64,000 bases of DNA from Hydrogenobacter sp. T-8 (lineage in GTDB: Bacteria > Aquificota > Aquificia > Aquificales > Aquificaceae), in NCBI RefSeq assembly GCF_011006175.1, contig NZ_CP048795.1:992001-1056000 (forward strand), written 5' to 3'. A program made the position numbers and the translations under genes. The stretch's first letter is position 1, and each line of letters begins with the position of its first letter. The notes beneath the pieces are model-generated. The model searched no databases. It was not told where the DNA came from and worked only from the letters and a program-made list of their open reading frames with translations. Of this stretch, positions 53,928 through 62,911 are shown in pieces.

Positions 53928-55229
53928 TTAATCTAAGCTCCTTTTGTATATTTGGTCTATGTGTTTTAAGAAAGACCAGGGGTCTAAGGCTTGCCTTATC
54001 TCTTCTTGACTAAGGAAGACACTGACCTCTTGGTCTTCCATAAGGCTTTTTTCAAAGGATATGCCCTCTTCCCAGCTCCTCATGGCACACCTTTGCACCA
54101 TGTCGTAGGCTTTGTCCCTTGGCACGCCCTTTTCCATGAGTCTAACCAACACCCTTGAAGAGCCATAGAGACCATGGGAGAGTTCCATGTTTTTCCTCAT
54201 TCTCTCTGGGTTTACCACAAGCCCTTCAAGCATTTCAAGGAAGAGACCCAGCATATAGTGGAGTGCTATGGTGGAGTCTGGCAGGATTACACGTTCTGCG
54301 GAGGAGTGAGATATGTCCCTTTCGTGCCAGAGTGGAATATTCTCAAGAGCTACCAGAAGGTTTGCTCTTATTATGCGTGCAAGACCACACAACCTTTCTG
54401 CGTGTATGGGGTTTTTCTTGTGAGGCATAGCAGATGAGCCCCTTTGACCCTTCTCAAAGGGCTCCATAAGCTCTAAAACCTCCGTCCTCTGAAGGTGTCT
54501 TATCTCCGTGGCAAACCTCTCAAGGGCACCGGCGGTGGAGGCGAGTGCGTACATAACCTGCGCATGCCTGTCCCTTGGCACTATCTGGGTAGACACGGGT
54601 TCTACCTTAAGCCCAAGCTCCTGGAGGGCAAGCTTTTCTACCTCAGGCTCAAGGTTAGAGTATGTCCCCACTGCACCAGAGAGCTTACCGTAAGAAACCG
54701 TTCCAAGAGCCTGTAAAAGCCTTTCCTTGTTTCTTTTGAGTTCCTCATACCAGCTTAAAAACTTAAGCCCCAAGGTCATAGGCTCTGCATGCACTCCGTG
54801 GGTTCTTCCCATCATGAGGGTACTCTTGTGTTCAAGGGCAAGGGACCTAAGCCTTTCAATAACCCTGTCCAGCTCTTGGATTATAAGCTCCAGAGCTTCC
54901 CTAATCTGCAGTGCCAGAGCAGTGTCCACCACATCAGAGGAGGTAAGACCCATATGAAAGTAATGAGAATACTCTTGAATCTGCTCGTTTATTGCGGAAA
55001 CAAAGGCAAGCACATCGTGTTTATAAACCCTTTCATACTGGTATATCTTCTCCACTACCTTTTCGTCCACAAAGGTTCTCTTTTCTATTTCCCTTAGTGC
55101 CTCCTCTGGAATTTTTCCGAGCTTGTGCCATGCCCTACATACCGCTATCTCCACTCTGAGCCAGAGCCTGAACTTGTTGAGCTCAGACCATATGTGTCCC
55201 ATCTCCTTTCTTGTATACCTCTCTATCAT
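53928..55229 (-). CDS. purB: Adenylosuccinate lyase
   Basis: 433 residues. GSSAMPHKKNPI is the fumarase/aspartase signature, and GRTHGVHAEPMT and TSSDVVDTA bind substrate. It acts twice in purine synthesis, on SAICAR and adenylosuccinate. The start MIERYT overlaps the upstream gene by 47 bases. Confidence 0.95.
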   Translation of the reverse strand: MIERYTRKEMGHIWSELNKFRLWLRVEIAVCRAWHKLGKIPEEALREIEKRTFVDEKVVEKIYQYERVYKHDVLAFVSAINEQIQEYSHYFHMGLTSSDVVDTALALQIREALELIIQELDRVIERLRSLALEHKSTLMMGRTHGVHAEPMTLGLKFLSWYEELKRNKERLLQALGTVSYGKLSGAVGTYSNLEPEVEKLALQELGLKVEPVSTQIVPRDRHAQVMYALASTAGALERFATEIRHLQRTEVLELMEPFEKGQRGSSAMPHKKNPIHAERLCGLARIIRANLLVALENIPLWHERDISHSSAERVILPDSTIALHYMLGLFLEMLEGLVVNPERMRKNMELSHGLYGSSRVLVRLMEKGVPRDKAYDMVQRCAMRSWEEGISFEKSLMEDQEVSVFLSQEEIRQALDPWSFLKHIDQIYKRSLD

Positions 55230-55764
55230 CCTTTTCCTCCGCTCTAAAGATTGCCACTGGTTTAAGGGGGTTTGTGGGAACGCTTGAATAGAACTTAAAC
55301 CATTCTAAGGGTGCCTTTCCCCATATCCTACGCCAGTTTTCAACCCATCTTTTGGTAAAACCCCAAGGTGGTATGACTGGACAGTTAAGGGCTATGGAGA
55401 CTATCAAGTCTCCCCTTTCGTTTACAGAGGGCACTATAGGAAAACTCCTACAGTCTATGGGATGTCTTCCATGTATTCCACACCAACCATCCACGTTAAA
55501 GGGACAATCCTCTTCGGGTGCAAGAAAGCCTATGCTAAAGCCGTTAACATTCATCTCCGGAAAGGCTTTTCCGTTGAGCAGGGTAAGAAGTCTATTCTCT
55601 CCCGGCAGAAGTATGACAGCTTCCCTTAGTCTGTCACAGGGTTTTAATCTACCACCCTTCGCACACAGGAAACAGTTAATCTCTCCACAGCCAAGCTCTA
55701 TAGGTTCTTGTGCATATATTTCATTGATTATGTCCATAAGCTCCTCGTATGCGGTATCTTCCAT
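55183..55764 (-). CDS. YkgJ-type cysteine-cluster protein
   Basis: 193 residues. Cysteines fall in CGEINCFLC, PCDRL, EDCPF, GWCGIHGRHPIDCRSFP, the YkgJ/CxxCxxCC-like zinc or iron-sulfur pattern. Role in the family is unknown. Start 55764 was chosen: GGGAGGAC lies upstream and the gap from deoC is four bases. A longer frame to 55791 exists. Confidence 0.8.
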   Translation of the reverse strand: MEDTAYEELMDIINEIYAQEPIELGCGEINCFLCAKGGRLKPCDRLREAVILLPGENRLLTLLNGKAFPEMNVNGFSIGFLAPEEDCPFNVDGWCGIHGRHPIDCRSFPIVPSVNERGDLIVSIALNCPVIPPWGFTKRWVENWRRIWGKAPLEWFKFYSSVPTNPLKPVAIFRAEEKDDREVYKKGDGTHMV

Positions 55765-55768
55765 GTTC

Positions 55769-56410
55769 TCAGTCCTCCCCAAGAATTTCAAAGGTGCTAC
55801 TTGTCCCTATCCTTTCCGCACCAAGCTCTAAAAACCTCAGGACCTGAGCCCTTGTCCTTATACCACCGGATGCCTTAATTTTAAGCCTTCCCCTTGATAG
55901 GTCTATGAGAAGTTTTATGTCTTCTTCAGTGGCGCCTGATGGTGCATACCCCGTTGAAGTCTTAACAAACGCCATACCTGTATCCGCAATAAGCTCCACC
56001 GCGAGCCTCTTCTCCTCCTCGCTTAGGTAGGCAGTTTCAATTATAACCTTCCTTACCACCCCCTCTGTGTTTCTGGCTATGGCTTTTAGCTCCTCCTCCA
56101 CATATCCATACATCCCGCTCTTGAGAGCAGAGATATTCAGGACTATGTCCAATTCACTGGCTCCATCCTCCAGAGCCCTAACCGCTTGCATAACCTTCTG
56201 CTCTTTTGTATCAAGACCAAAAGGGAAAGATACCACAGAACATACTACGAGCCTGCCACCTGAGGTCTCCACCGCCCTCCTGACCCAGAAGGGATTTACG
56301 CATACCGCATATACGCCGAGCTCAATACACTGGCGGACCTGCTCCTCAAGGTCTTTAAGGGTGTGGTTTGGTCTCAGTATGGAATGGTCTATGAATTTTG
56401 CTATATCCAT
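55769..56410 (-). CDS. deoC: Deoxyribose-phosphate aldolase
   Basis: 213 residues. Starts FIDHSILRPNHTLKDL; the Schiff-base lysine lies in AFVKTSTGYAPSGAT and ASGGIRTRAQ is the phosphate loop. It splits deoxyribose-5-phosphate. The start overlaps the trxB end by ten bases; a longer frame inside trxB was rejected. Confidence 0.94.
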   Translation of the reverse strand: MDIAKFIDHSILRPNHTLKDLEEQVRQCIELGVYAVCVNPFWVRRAVETSGGRLVVCSVVSFPFGLDTKEQKVMQAVRALEDGASELDIVLNISALKSGMYGYVEEELKAIARNTEGVVRKVIIETAYLSEEEKRLAVELIADTGMAFVKTSTGYAPSGATEEDIKLLIDLSRGRLKIKASGGIRTRAQVLRFLELGAERIGTSSTFEILGED

Positions 56411-57330
56411 GAGTGAATACCATAAGTAAGGTCGTGGTATACGGAAAGCAGAGCCTTTGCACCGTCCCCCGCTGCTGTTATTATCTGTTTTGCAAATACA
56501 TTGGTGCAATCTCCCGCAGCATAAACGCCACGCTCTGAAGTCCTGTTATTGCAGTCTATTATTATCTCCTCCCTTTGCGTGGTAAGAACACCCAGAGACT
56601 TTGCCAACTCAGAGTTGGGCTTTAATCCCACCTCCACAAAAACCCCCTCCACCTCCAGCTCGTAGACCCTCTTGCGGTTGAGGTCTTCCACTAGAACACT
56701 TTTCACATTCCTCTTATCACCTTTTATCTCTAAAACCCTGTGTCTGAGAAGAGGGACTACCTTTTGGCTTGAGAGCACCTTCTCCCTTAAGACCTCGTCC
56801 GCCTTAAACTGCTCCCCTATTTCCATAAGGTATATCCTTCTTGCGTAGTTTATAAGCTGGTCTACTGCCTCAAAGCCCGAGTTTCCTCCTCCCACCACCA
56901 ACACATCCACGTCCTTAAAAAAGGGTGCATCGCATGTATAGCAATAGGAAACGCCCCTTCCCGTGTATTCCCTCTCCCCAGGAACTTCCAGCTTCCTGTG
57001 TTCCGCGCCGGTGCAGAAAAGAACAACCTTTGACACATACTCCTTTCCAGAGAATGTCCTGAGGAGAAACCCTTCTTCCAATCTTTCTACCTTTACCACC
57101 TCATCCAAAATTGGCTTAACCCCAAGCCTTTCCATCTGCTCCATCATCCTTTGCACGAACATAACTCCATCCACCATAGCATAACCCAGATAGTTTTCAA
57201 TCTCACCCGCCTTTATTACCTGACCCCCTATCTCCCTAGTTATAAGGACAAAGTCCATCCTTTTTCTTTGGGCGTATATGCTGGCGGATATACCTGCCGG
57301 TCCTCCGCCTATTATAACCAACTGGTGCAT
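56401..57330 (-). CDS. trxB: Thioredoxin reductase
   Basis: 309 residues. FAD loop GGGPAGISASIYAQR, active-site CYTC (residues about 130-133), NADPH loop VGGGNSGFEA, and C-terminal YAAGDC. It reduces thioredoxin with NAD(P)H. It is the first gene of an eight-gene minus-strand operon (trxB to rph). TATAAT (57343-57338) is seven bases before ATG. Confidence 0.94.
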   Translation of the reverse strand: MHQLVIIGGGPAGISASIYAQRKRMDFVLITREIGGQVIKAGEIENYLGYAMVDGVMFVQRMMEQMERLGVKPILDEVVKVERLEEGFLLRTFSGKEYVSKVVLFCTGAEHRKLEVPGEREYTGRGVSYCYTCDAPFFKDVDVLVVGGGNSGFEAVDQLINYARRIYLMEIGEQFKADEVLREKVLSSQKVVPLLRHRVLEIKGDKRNVKSVLVEDLNRKRVYELEVEGVFVEVGLKPNSELAKSLGVLTTQREEIIIDCNNRTSERGVYAAGDCTNVFAKQIITAAGDGAKALLSVYHDLTYGIHSWI

Positions 57331-57337
57331 AGTGTAT

Positions 57338-57358
57338 ATTATAAAAAACCGCTATAAT
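57338..57358. promoter_or_regulatory. Divergent leaderless promoters of trxB and recR
   Basis: In the 34-base gap a TATAAT faces left (57343-57338), seven bases from the trxB ATG, and another faces right (57353-57358), six bases from the recR ATG. Both predict transcription starting at or next to the start codon. No ribosome binding site is present on either side. Confidence 0.6.
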
Positions 57359-57364
57359 TTTCCC

Positions 57365-57979
57365 ATGTCCTACGAAGATAACCTACCAGAACCACTCAGG
57401 TTAGTTCTTGAAAAGCTCACCCAGATACCTACCTACGGAGGGAGGTCTGCGGGAAGGTTTATTTACAACTTTCTCAAGCTACCTGTAGAGAGAAGGCTTG
57501 AGCTGGTAGAAGCCCTTCAGAAAGTTGCGGAGAAGATAAGACCCTGCAAAGAGTGTGGGCTTTACACGGACCAAGAGATATGCAAAATATGTTCAGACCC
57601 AAAGAGGAGCAAGAAGTTTATATGCGTTGTGGAAGAATCTCAAGATGCCTTTGCTATTGAGAAATTAGAAAGATACTCTGGAGTTTACCATGTGCTGGGT
57701 GGGAGAATAGCGCCCCTTGAGGGCATATCACCAAAAGACCTCAGCATAGACAGTCTCATGGAAAGGATAGAAAGGTATAGACCAAGGGAGGTGATAATTG
57801 CCACAAACCCAAACCTTGAAGGTGAAGCAACCGCCAACTATATCGCAAGGCTAATAAGGAAACAATTTCCCACACTTAAGATAACTCGCATATCTCACGG
57901 TCTGCAATTTGGCTCTCTCATTGAGCTTGCGGATGAGCTTTCCTTAGAAAAATCCGTGGAAAACAGAAGAGCCCTCTGA
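57365..57979 (+). CDS. recR: Recombination protein RecR
   Basis: 204 residues. Helix-hairpin-helix region LTQIPTYGGRSAGRF, zinc finger CKEC...CKIC (residues about 59-73), then a Toprim domain with VVEESQD and LGGRIAPLEGI. Works with RecFO in gap repair. The last 85 bases overlap the converging ChaN-type gene. Confidence 0.95.
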   Translation: MSYEDNLPEPLRLVLEKLTQIPTYGGRSAGRFIYNFLKLPVERRLELVEALQKVAEKIRPCKECGLYTDQEICKICSDPKRSKKFICVVEESQDAFAIEKLERYSGVYHVLGGRIAPLEGISPKDLSIDSLMERIERYRPREVIIATNPNLEGEATANYIARLIRKQFPTLKITRISHGLQFGSLIELADELSLEKSVENRRAL

Positions 57980-58695
57980 AATTCCTCCCTTCTTAATATC
58001 CTCATTCGGACATCTGGTTTAAGCATACGGAGCCTTCTTGGAATTCCGCTTTCATAGTCTTGGGCATGCCCTCTACCTACAAGCACCACTATTTTGTAGT
58101 CAGGATACTTATCCAAAAGTCTTGCTATAGCCAAAGCCATGCCATTGTCCCATGCGTTCTGCACATCAAAGAAACTCTTTTCGTCCACCTTGGGATGGGT
58201 TTTTAGAAACTCTCTTAGCTCTTTTATCTCCTTCTCTGTCTGCGGTATTACAGGATAAGGCAGACTTTCATCTCTTACCTTTTCAATACCTTCTTTTCTT
58301 ATCCTCTGTAAAAGCTCTGAAGAGATGTTTATAGCCACTATCCTTATACCCCTATCCTTAGCAAAGCTCCATATATCTCTGTAAAGGCTTGGGTCAAAGC
58401 CCCACCTTCTTCTATAATCAGTCCTTCTAAGCATTTCCTCTTCACTTATTTGACCAGTTACATACAAGTCAAGGGCATCCTGAAAAGGTTGTTGAAACAT
58501 CTCCATGGCTATTATAAACTTGTAGTTTTTTGAGCTTAGGAGCTTTATAATGTCAAGCTGGAAGTTGTGGTCTTCCTTATTAGTGTGTTCCTCTGGGAGG
58601 AATATAACTTGGTAGTTATTGGCAAAATTTTCCATACTCTCTTGGGCTTCCGTGATTGAAATCAGCAAGATAAAAAACAAAAACAAGGTTTTCAT
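57895..58695 (-). CDS. ChaN-type lipoprotein-like protein
   Basis: 266 residues. Signal peptide MKTLFLFFILLISITEA; then FLPEEHTNKEDHNFQLDII and IIAMEMFQQPFQDAL, the ChaN/DUF399 motifs, and VVLVGRGHAQDYESGIP near the end. ChaN proteins bind haem and may handle iron outside the cytoplasm. No lipobox cysteine is seen, so it is probably secreted, not lipidated. TAAAAT (58707-58702) lies six bases before ATG. Confidence 0.82.
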   Translation of the reverse strand: MKTLFLFFILLISITEAQESMENFANNYQVIFLPEEHTNKEDHNFQLDIIKLLSSKNYKFIIAMEMFQQPFQDALDLYVTGQISEEEMLRRTDYRRRWGFDPSLYRDIWSFAKDRGIRIVAINISSELLQRIRKEGIEKVRDESLPYPVIPQTEKEIKELREFLKTHPKVDEKSFFDVQNAWDNGMALAIARLLDKYPDYKIVVLVGRGHAQDYESGIPRRLRMLKPDVRMRILRREEFQRALLFSTDFSKESSSASSMREPNCRP

Positions 58696-58738
58696 GCTAT
58701 AATTTTAAATGTAGGAAAACTTTAAAAGGAGGAGTAAC

Positions 58739-58978
58739 ATGGCTAGAAAACCTAGAAGAAAGGGTGGTGCAAGGTATAAAAGGGTAGTGCTTTCTCTCCC
58801 CAAGAGGCTCTACTATGTCCTCAATGGTATAGCCATGGGGGACGAAAGGAGATTAAATAGGCTCATAAAGGGCATACTTGAGGACAAGCTCATGGAATCA
58901 ACGGTTGCGGAGCTTGAACTTTATCTTGGAAGGGCTGAGGAGGAAGAAGAGGAGGAACAAGCCCAAGAGCAACAATGA
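58739..58978 (+). CDS. Small basic protein, ribbon-helix-helix-like
   Basis: 79 residues. A basic start (ARKPRRKGGARYKR), VVLSLPKRLYYVLNGIA as a possible strand-helix and RLIKGILEDKLM as a second helix, then a glutamate-rich tail. This looks like a ribbon-helix-helix DNA-binding protein, low certainty. It overlaps hisC by ATGA. A GGAGGAG site precedes ATG. Confidence 0.6.
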   Translation: MARKPRRKGGARYKRVVLSLPKRLYYVLNGIAMGDERRLNRLIKGILEDKLMESTVAELELYLGRAEEEEEEEQAQEQQ

Positions 58979-60024
58979 TAAGTAAAAGGGTAAGGGAACT
59001 TGCCCCATATAAGACGGAAACAACGGAAGCGAAGGTCAGGCTCTCTTCTAACGAGCTTTCCCTTCAGCTTCCAGAGGATGTAAAGAAACGCATAGGGGAG
59101 GAGGTTTCCCGAATCCCCTTTAACAGATACCCAGACCCAGAGGCAAGGGAACTCAAAGAGGTTATAGCCCTTCGCTTTGGAGTAAAGCCAGAGAACATAG
59201 TCTTAGGCAATGGCTCAGATGAGCTCATATACTATCTTTCCATAGCTGTGGGCGAGTTTAGCAGTGGTGTTTTCTGCCCTGTCCCTACCTTTTCCATGTA
59301 CAGTATATCCGCTCAGGTTCTAGGAAGAGAAAGGATTGAGGTAAGACTAAACGAGGAGTTTGATATAGACCTCCAGAAAAGCCTTGAAGTAATAAGGAAA
59401 AAAAAACCAGCCCTTGCCTATTTCGCCTATCCCAACAACCCTACAGGAAACTGCTTCAGCGAGGAAGGGATTAGAGCCATAAGAAACCAAGGAGTCTTCA
59501 CCATAGTTGACGAAGCATACTACCACTACTCTGGGAAAACCTTTCTCAAAGAGGCACTTGAGAGAGAGGATACGGTAGTGCTTAGGACTCTTTCAAAAAT
59601 AGGAATGGCTGGGCTTAGGGTGGGTATTTTGATAGGCAAAGAGGAAGTGGTCAAAGAAATAAACAAGATAAGGCTTCCCTTTAATATAACCTATCCTTCT
59701 CAGGTTATAGCGGTTTTAATACTGAGAGATTTTTATCATATCATAGAAGAAGCTATTCAGACAGTTATCTCAGAAAGACAAAGGGTCTATAAAGAGATGC
59801 TTAAAATGGAAGGTATAAGGGTCTATCCCTCAGAGGCAAACTTTATCTTTTTTAAAAGCCTTTATCTTTCTGGAGATGAGCTTTACAAAAGGCTTTTGCG
59901 GAAGGGGGTGCTTGTTAGGAATTTTTCTTATATGGTAGCAAACTGTCTCAGGGTAAGCATAGGGGAAAGAGAGGAAAACGATGCCTTTCTACAAGCCCTG
60001 CATGAGGTTCTTACTACCTCTTGA
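58975..60024 (+). CDS. hisC: Histidinol-phosphate aminotransferase
   Basis: 349 residues. FARYPDP-like FNRYPDPEAREL, NGSDELIY, YPNNPTGN and DEAYYHYSG mark the fold I aminotransferase of the HisC group; the pyridoxal lysine is in LRTLSKIGMAGLRVG. It forms histidinol phosphate. Its stop overlaps the promoter of the next gene. Confidence 0.93.
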   Translation: MISKRVRELAPYKTETTEAKVRLSSNELSLQLPEDVKKRIGEEVSRIPFNRYPDPEARELKEVIALRFGVKPENIVLGNGSDELIYYLSIAVGEFSSGVFCPVPTFSMYSISAQVLGRERIEVRLNEEFDIDLQKSLEVIRKKKPALAYFAYPNNPTGNCFSEEGIRAIRNQGVFTIVDEAYYHYSGKTFLKEALEREDTVVLRTLSKIGMAGLRVGILIGKEEVVKEINKIRLPFNITYPSQVIAVLILRDFYHIIEEAIQTVISERQRVYKEMLKMEGIRVYPSEANFIFFKSLYLSGDELYKRLLRKGVLVRNFSYMVANCLRVSIGEREENDAFLQALHEVLTTS

Positions 60025-60049
60025 CAAATGATAACTATTTGCATATAAT
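60021..60049 (+). promoter_or_regulatory. Consensus sigma70 promoter for DUF3501 gene
   Basis: TTGACA - 17 bases - TATAAT, a perfect match to the consensus. The start would be near 60056, giving a leader of about 22 bases with AAGGAGG before ATG 60078. Confidence 0.75.
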
Positions 60050-60077
60050 AAAAGAAAACAAACAAAGGAGGCATGCT

Positions 60078-60665
60078 ATGAGAAAGATTACCAGAGATGA
60101 AATCCTCAACATCTACGAGTATGAAAAGATTCGTCCTCAAAAAGTTCAAGAGGTCATACAGCTTAAAAAAAACAGAAGAGTTTTCATAGAGCCGTGGGTG
60201 CATCTTGTTTTTGAAAACAGGGAAACGGTCTGGTTTCAAATTCAGGAGATGATAAGAGCGGAGAGGATGGTAAAAGAGGAAGAGATACAGCAGGAAATAG
60301 ATGTATACAATGATCTCATACCTGATAAAAATGAGTTATCCGTTACCATGTTTATAGAAATACCTGAAGCCAGCGAAAGGAAAAGACTTCTTCCACAGCT
60401 TGTAGGCATACACGACCATCTATATTTTCACATAGGGAATAAACACACCATAAGAGCAGTTGCGGACGAAAGGAGCAGAGAAGACTACGAATATGGAAAG
60501 GCAGCGGTGGTGCATTTTCTGAAGGTAAAGTTTACAGAGGATCAGGTAGAGGATTTCAAAAGAGAGCCTGTGAGGGTTGAAGTAAATCACCCCAACTACA
60601 GGGCTATTACCCTAATCCCTGAGGAGGTAAAGCAAGAGCTTATAAAAGACCTTATTTCTGATTAA
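60078..60665 (+). CDS. DUF3501 family protein
   Basis: 195 residues. KITRDEILNIYEYEKIRPQK at the start and VYFEN-like HLVFENRETVWFQIQEMIRAE match DUF3501. It is a soluble protein of unknown role, often found with rubrerythrin-type or iron-sulfur oxidoreductase genes; none is adjacent here. It has the strongest promoter seen in the window. Confidence 0.85.
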   Translation: MRKITRDEILNIYEYEKIRPQKVQEVIQLKKNRRVFIEPWVHLVFENRETVWFQIQEMIRAERMVKEEEIQQEIDVYNDLIPDKNELSVTMFIEIPEASERKRLLPQLVGIHDHLYFHIGNKHTIRAVADERSREDYEYGKAAVVHFLKVKFTEDQVEDFKREPVRVEVNHPNYRAITLIPEEVKQELIKDLISD

Positions 60666-60675
60666 AATATCTTTG

Positions 60676-61617
60676 ATGATCTATGTCTACGCCAGCTACG
60701 GAGGGGTTTTTAAGAGACTTGGACTTGACCAGTTTGGAGACATAAAAAAAGAATCCGTAGTGTGGCTTGATGTGGAAAAGCCAAGCGATGCAGAAATTGA
60801 CTGGCTTAAAAGTGCCATAGGATTTCACATGCCTCCCAGAGAGGTTTTTGGAGACATTGAAATAAGCAGTAAATACAAGGAGGAAGGAGAAGCTATATAT
60901 ATGAACCTCTCCTTTGTAATACAACAAAAGGAAGATATAAGCGTTGAGCCTGTGCTTTTTTTCATAAAGGGAAGGTATATGGTAAGTATACGATACAGAG
61001 ACATACCAAGCATGTTAATTTTTATAAAAAGGATGGAACAGAATCCCATAAACTTCCAATTTCCAGAAGCCATATTTTCACAGATAGTAAACATAGAGGT
61101 GGACAGACTGGGCGACAGGCTTGAGATATTGGGAAGACGCATAAGAAACCTTAGAAAGGAGGTCTTTGTGGAACAATCTGAAGAAATAATAAGAGAGATA
61201 TCTTACTACGATGAGCTTAATATAACCATAAGGGAAACTATAAACGAAAAGCTGAGAATTCTAAGCCACTTCGTGAAAAGTCCAAAGATAAACGCTCAAA
61301 CAAAGAGGGAGATAAAGATAGTCCTCGATGACTTACATACATTACTTGACTACACAAGTTTTTACATGGATAAGCTGGATAGCATACAAAACTCTTTACT
61401 GGGTCTTATATCCATAAAGCAAAACGAAGCGGTAAAGGTCTTTACGGTGCTTGCTACCATATTCCTGCCTGCAACGCTCATTGCAAGCATCTTCGGTATG
61501 AACTTTGAACACATGCCAGAGCTACATTGGAAGTATGGCTATCCTTATTCTTTGCTTCTTATGGTGGCTATAACTCTATCCCTCATATACTGGGTGAGAA
61601 AGAAGGGGTGGCTATGA
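60676..61617 (+). CDS. corA: CorA-type magnesium/cobalt transporter
   Basis: 313 residues. A large cytoplasmic helical domain followed by two C-terminal membrane spans and the selectivity motif GMNFEHMPEL. Mg2+ channel of the inner membrane. TAAAAT at 60663-60668 lies seven bases before ATG 60676. The end overlaps the next gene by ATGA. Confidence 0.93.
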   Translation: MIYVYASYGGVFKRLGLDQFGDIKKESVVWLDVEKPSDAEIDWLKSAIGFHMPPREVFGDIEISSKYKEEGEAIYMNLSFVIQQKEDISVEPVLFFIKGRYMVSIRYRDIPSMLIFIKRMEQNPINFQFPEAIFSQIVNIEVDRLGDRLEILGRRIRNLRKEVFVEQSEEIIREISYYDELNITIRETINEKLRILSHFVKSPKINAQTKREIKIVLDDLHTLLDYTSFYMDKLDSIQNSLLGLISIKQNEAVKVFTVLATIFLPATLIASIFGMNFEHMPELHWKYGYPYSLLLMVAITLSLIYWVRKKGWL

Positions 61618-62066
61618 AGCTGAGCTACAATAAGGAAGACTTGGTAATAGGCTTTTTTATAGTCCTTGCCATATCTTATCCCTTTATCACCGCACTTTTT
61701 ATTTTCTTAGAGGATGTAAAAGGAAAAAGGCATGAAATGGAAGATTTGAGGGCTTTTTATAGCTTTTTATTCGGGCTTGAGGAGTGCAAAAGGGAAAGGG
61801 CGGAAGAACTTATAGACCTTGTATCTGAAAACCTCTTAAAGGATATAGGAGGTGTGGATGGACTCCTTAGGACCTGTGAATCCTACAGAAGGACATATCA
61901 AGGTGCAAGGGCTGAAGAAAAGGTTATCAAAGAGGGTGAGCTTCTTGTGTCCTTAGTGAGGAAAGAAAAGGGAATGACCCAAAGACTGGTTTCTGTAAGG
62001 GTCTATTATGAAAAGGGAGATGAGAGCATAAAGATAAAAAGGCTTGAATATGAGAAAGGGAGTTGA
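61614..62066 (+). CDS. Unknown single-span membrane protein
   Basis: 150 residues. One membrane span near residues 10-32, then a helical charged domain with CKRERAEELIDLV and a beta-rich end. It overlaps corA by ATGA and the ROK gene by 17 bases. No family recognised. Confidence 0.65.
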   Translation: MKLSYNKEDLVIGFFIVLAISYPFITALFIFLEDVKGKRHEMEDLRAFYSFLFGLEECKRERAEELIDLVSENLLKDIGGVDGLLRTCESYRRTYQGARAEEKVIKEGELLVSLVRKEKGMTQRLVSVRVYYEKGDESIKIKRLEYEKGS

Positions 62067-62907
62067 CATAGGGGGTAGCTTTATAAAGGTTTACTGGGAG
62101 GATGGTAGAAGGGAAAAGCATTACATAAGGGACATATCCAAAGACAGGGAACTTTTTTTACAAAGGATAAGGGAGATAGTCTTTGAGGGATATCCTTCCT
62201 CTGTAGGAATTGCGGTCGCAGGTTTTACCTCCTTAGAGGGTGTGGTTTATAAATCTCCTAACATACCAGCCCTTAATGGTGTAAACCTTAAGGATATTCT
62301 TAAGGGAATTAATGTGAAGGTGATTAACGATGTTTCCGCAGGAGCTTTTGGAGAGTGGTTTTATGACCATAGGGAAAGTAGGGTTTTACTCTTTGTTGCG
62401 GTGGGCACTGGGCTTGGTGCTGGGCTTGTGGTTAATGGAAAGCCTTTTCTGGGAGCATGCGGAAGTGCTCTTGAGCTGGGACATCATACCATACTTCTTG
62501 GAGGAGAAAGGTGTAGTTGCGGAAGGTTAGGGTGCTGGGAGGCTTATTGCTCCTCTTATGGTCTTGAGAGGATATACAAAAACCTCTCGGGAGAGGATCT
62601 CAAGGACTACCAGATAATTCAGAGGGCAAAGGAGAGAGAGACCTATGCTTTGGAGGCGGTGGCAAGTTTTAAAAGGTTTCTTCTCGTGGGTCTTATGAAC
62701 GCAGTTCACATACTAAATCCAGATAGGGTGGTGCTTGGTGGTGGTCTCATTGATGCCATGAAGGACCTACTTGGCAACCTTGAAGCAGACCTAAAAGCCC
62801 TCTGTGAAAGCCTACCTGCGGAGTGCTTCAGTCTTAATTTTTCTTCCTGTGCGGAGTATTGTATGGCACGTGGGGCTTTAGCTCTTGCCCTAATGGACGA
62901 TATTTAA
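62050..62907 (+). CDS. ROK-family sugar kinase
   Basis: 285 residues. Phosphate loop DIGGSFIKV, GTGLGAGLV, and the zinc site CSCGRLGCWEAYCS with the glutamate-glycine-histidine start ALELGHHTI. Likely a glucokinase-type or other hexose kinase; the sugar is not readable. Start ATG 62050 lies within the previous gene. Confidence 0.88.
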   Translation: MRKGVDIGGSFIKVYWEDGRREKHYIRDISKDRELFLQRIREIVFEGYPSSVGIAVAGFTSLEGVVYKSPNIPALNGVNLKDILKGINVKVINDVSAGAFGEWFYDHRESRVLLFVAVGTGLGAGLVVNGKPFLGACGSALELGHHTILLGGERCSCGRLGCWEAYCSSYGLERIYKNLSGEDLKDYQIIQRAKERETYALEAVASFKRFLLVGLMNAVHILNPDRVVLGGGLIDAMKDLLGNLEADLKALCESLPAECFSLNFSSCAEYCMARGALALALMDDI

Positions 62908-62911
62908 CCCT

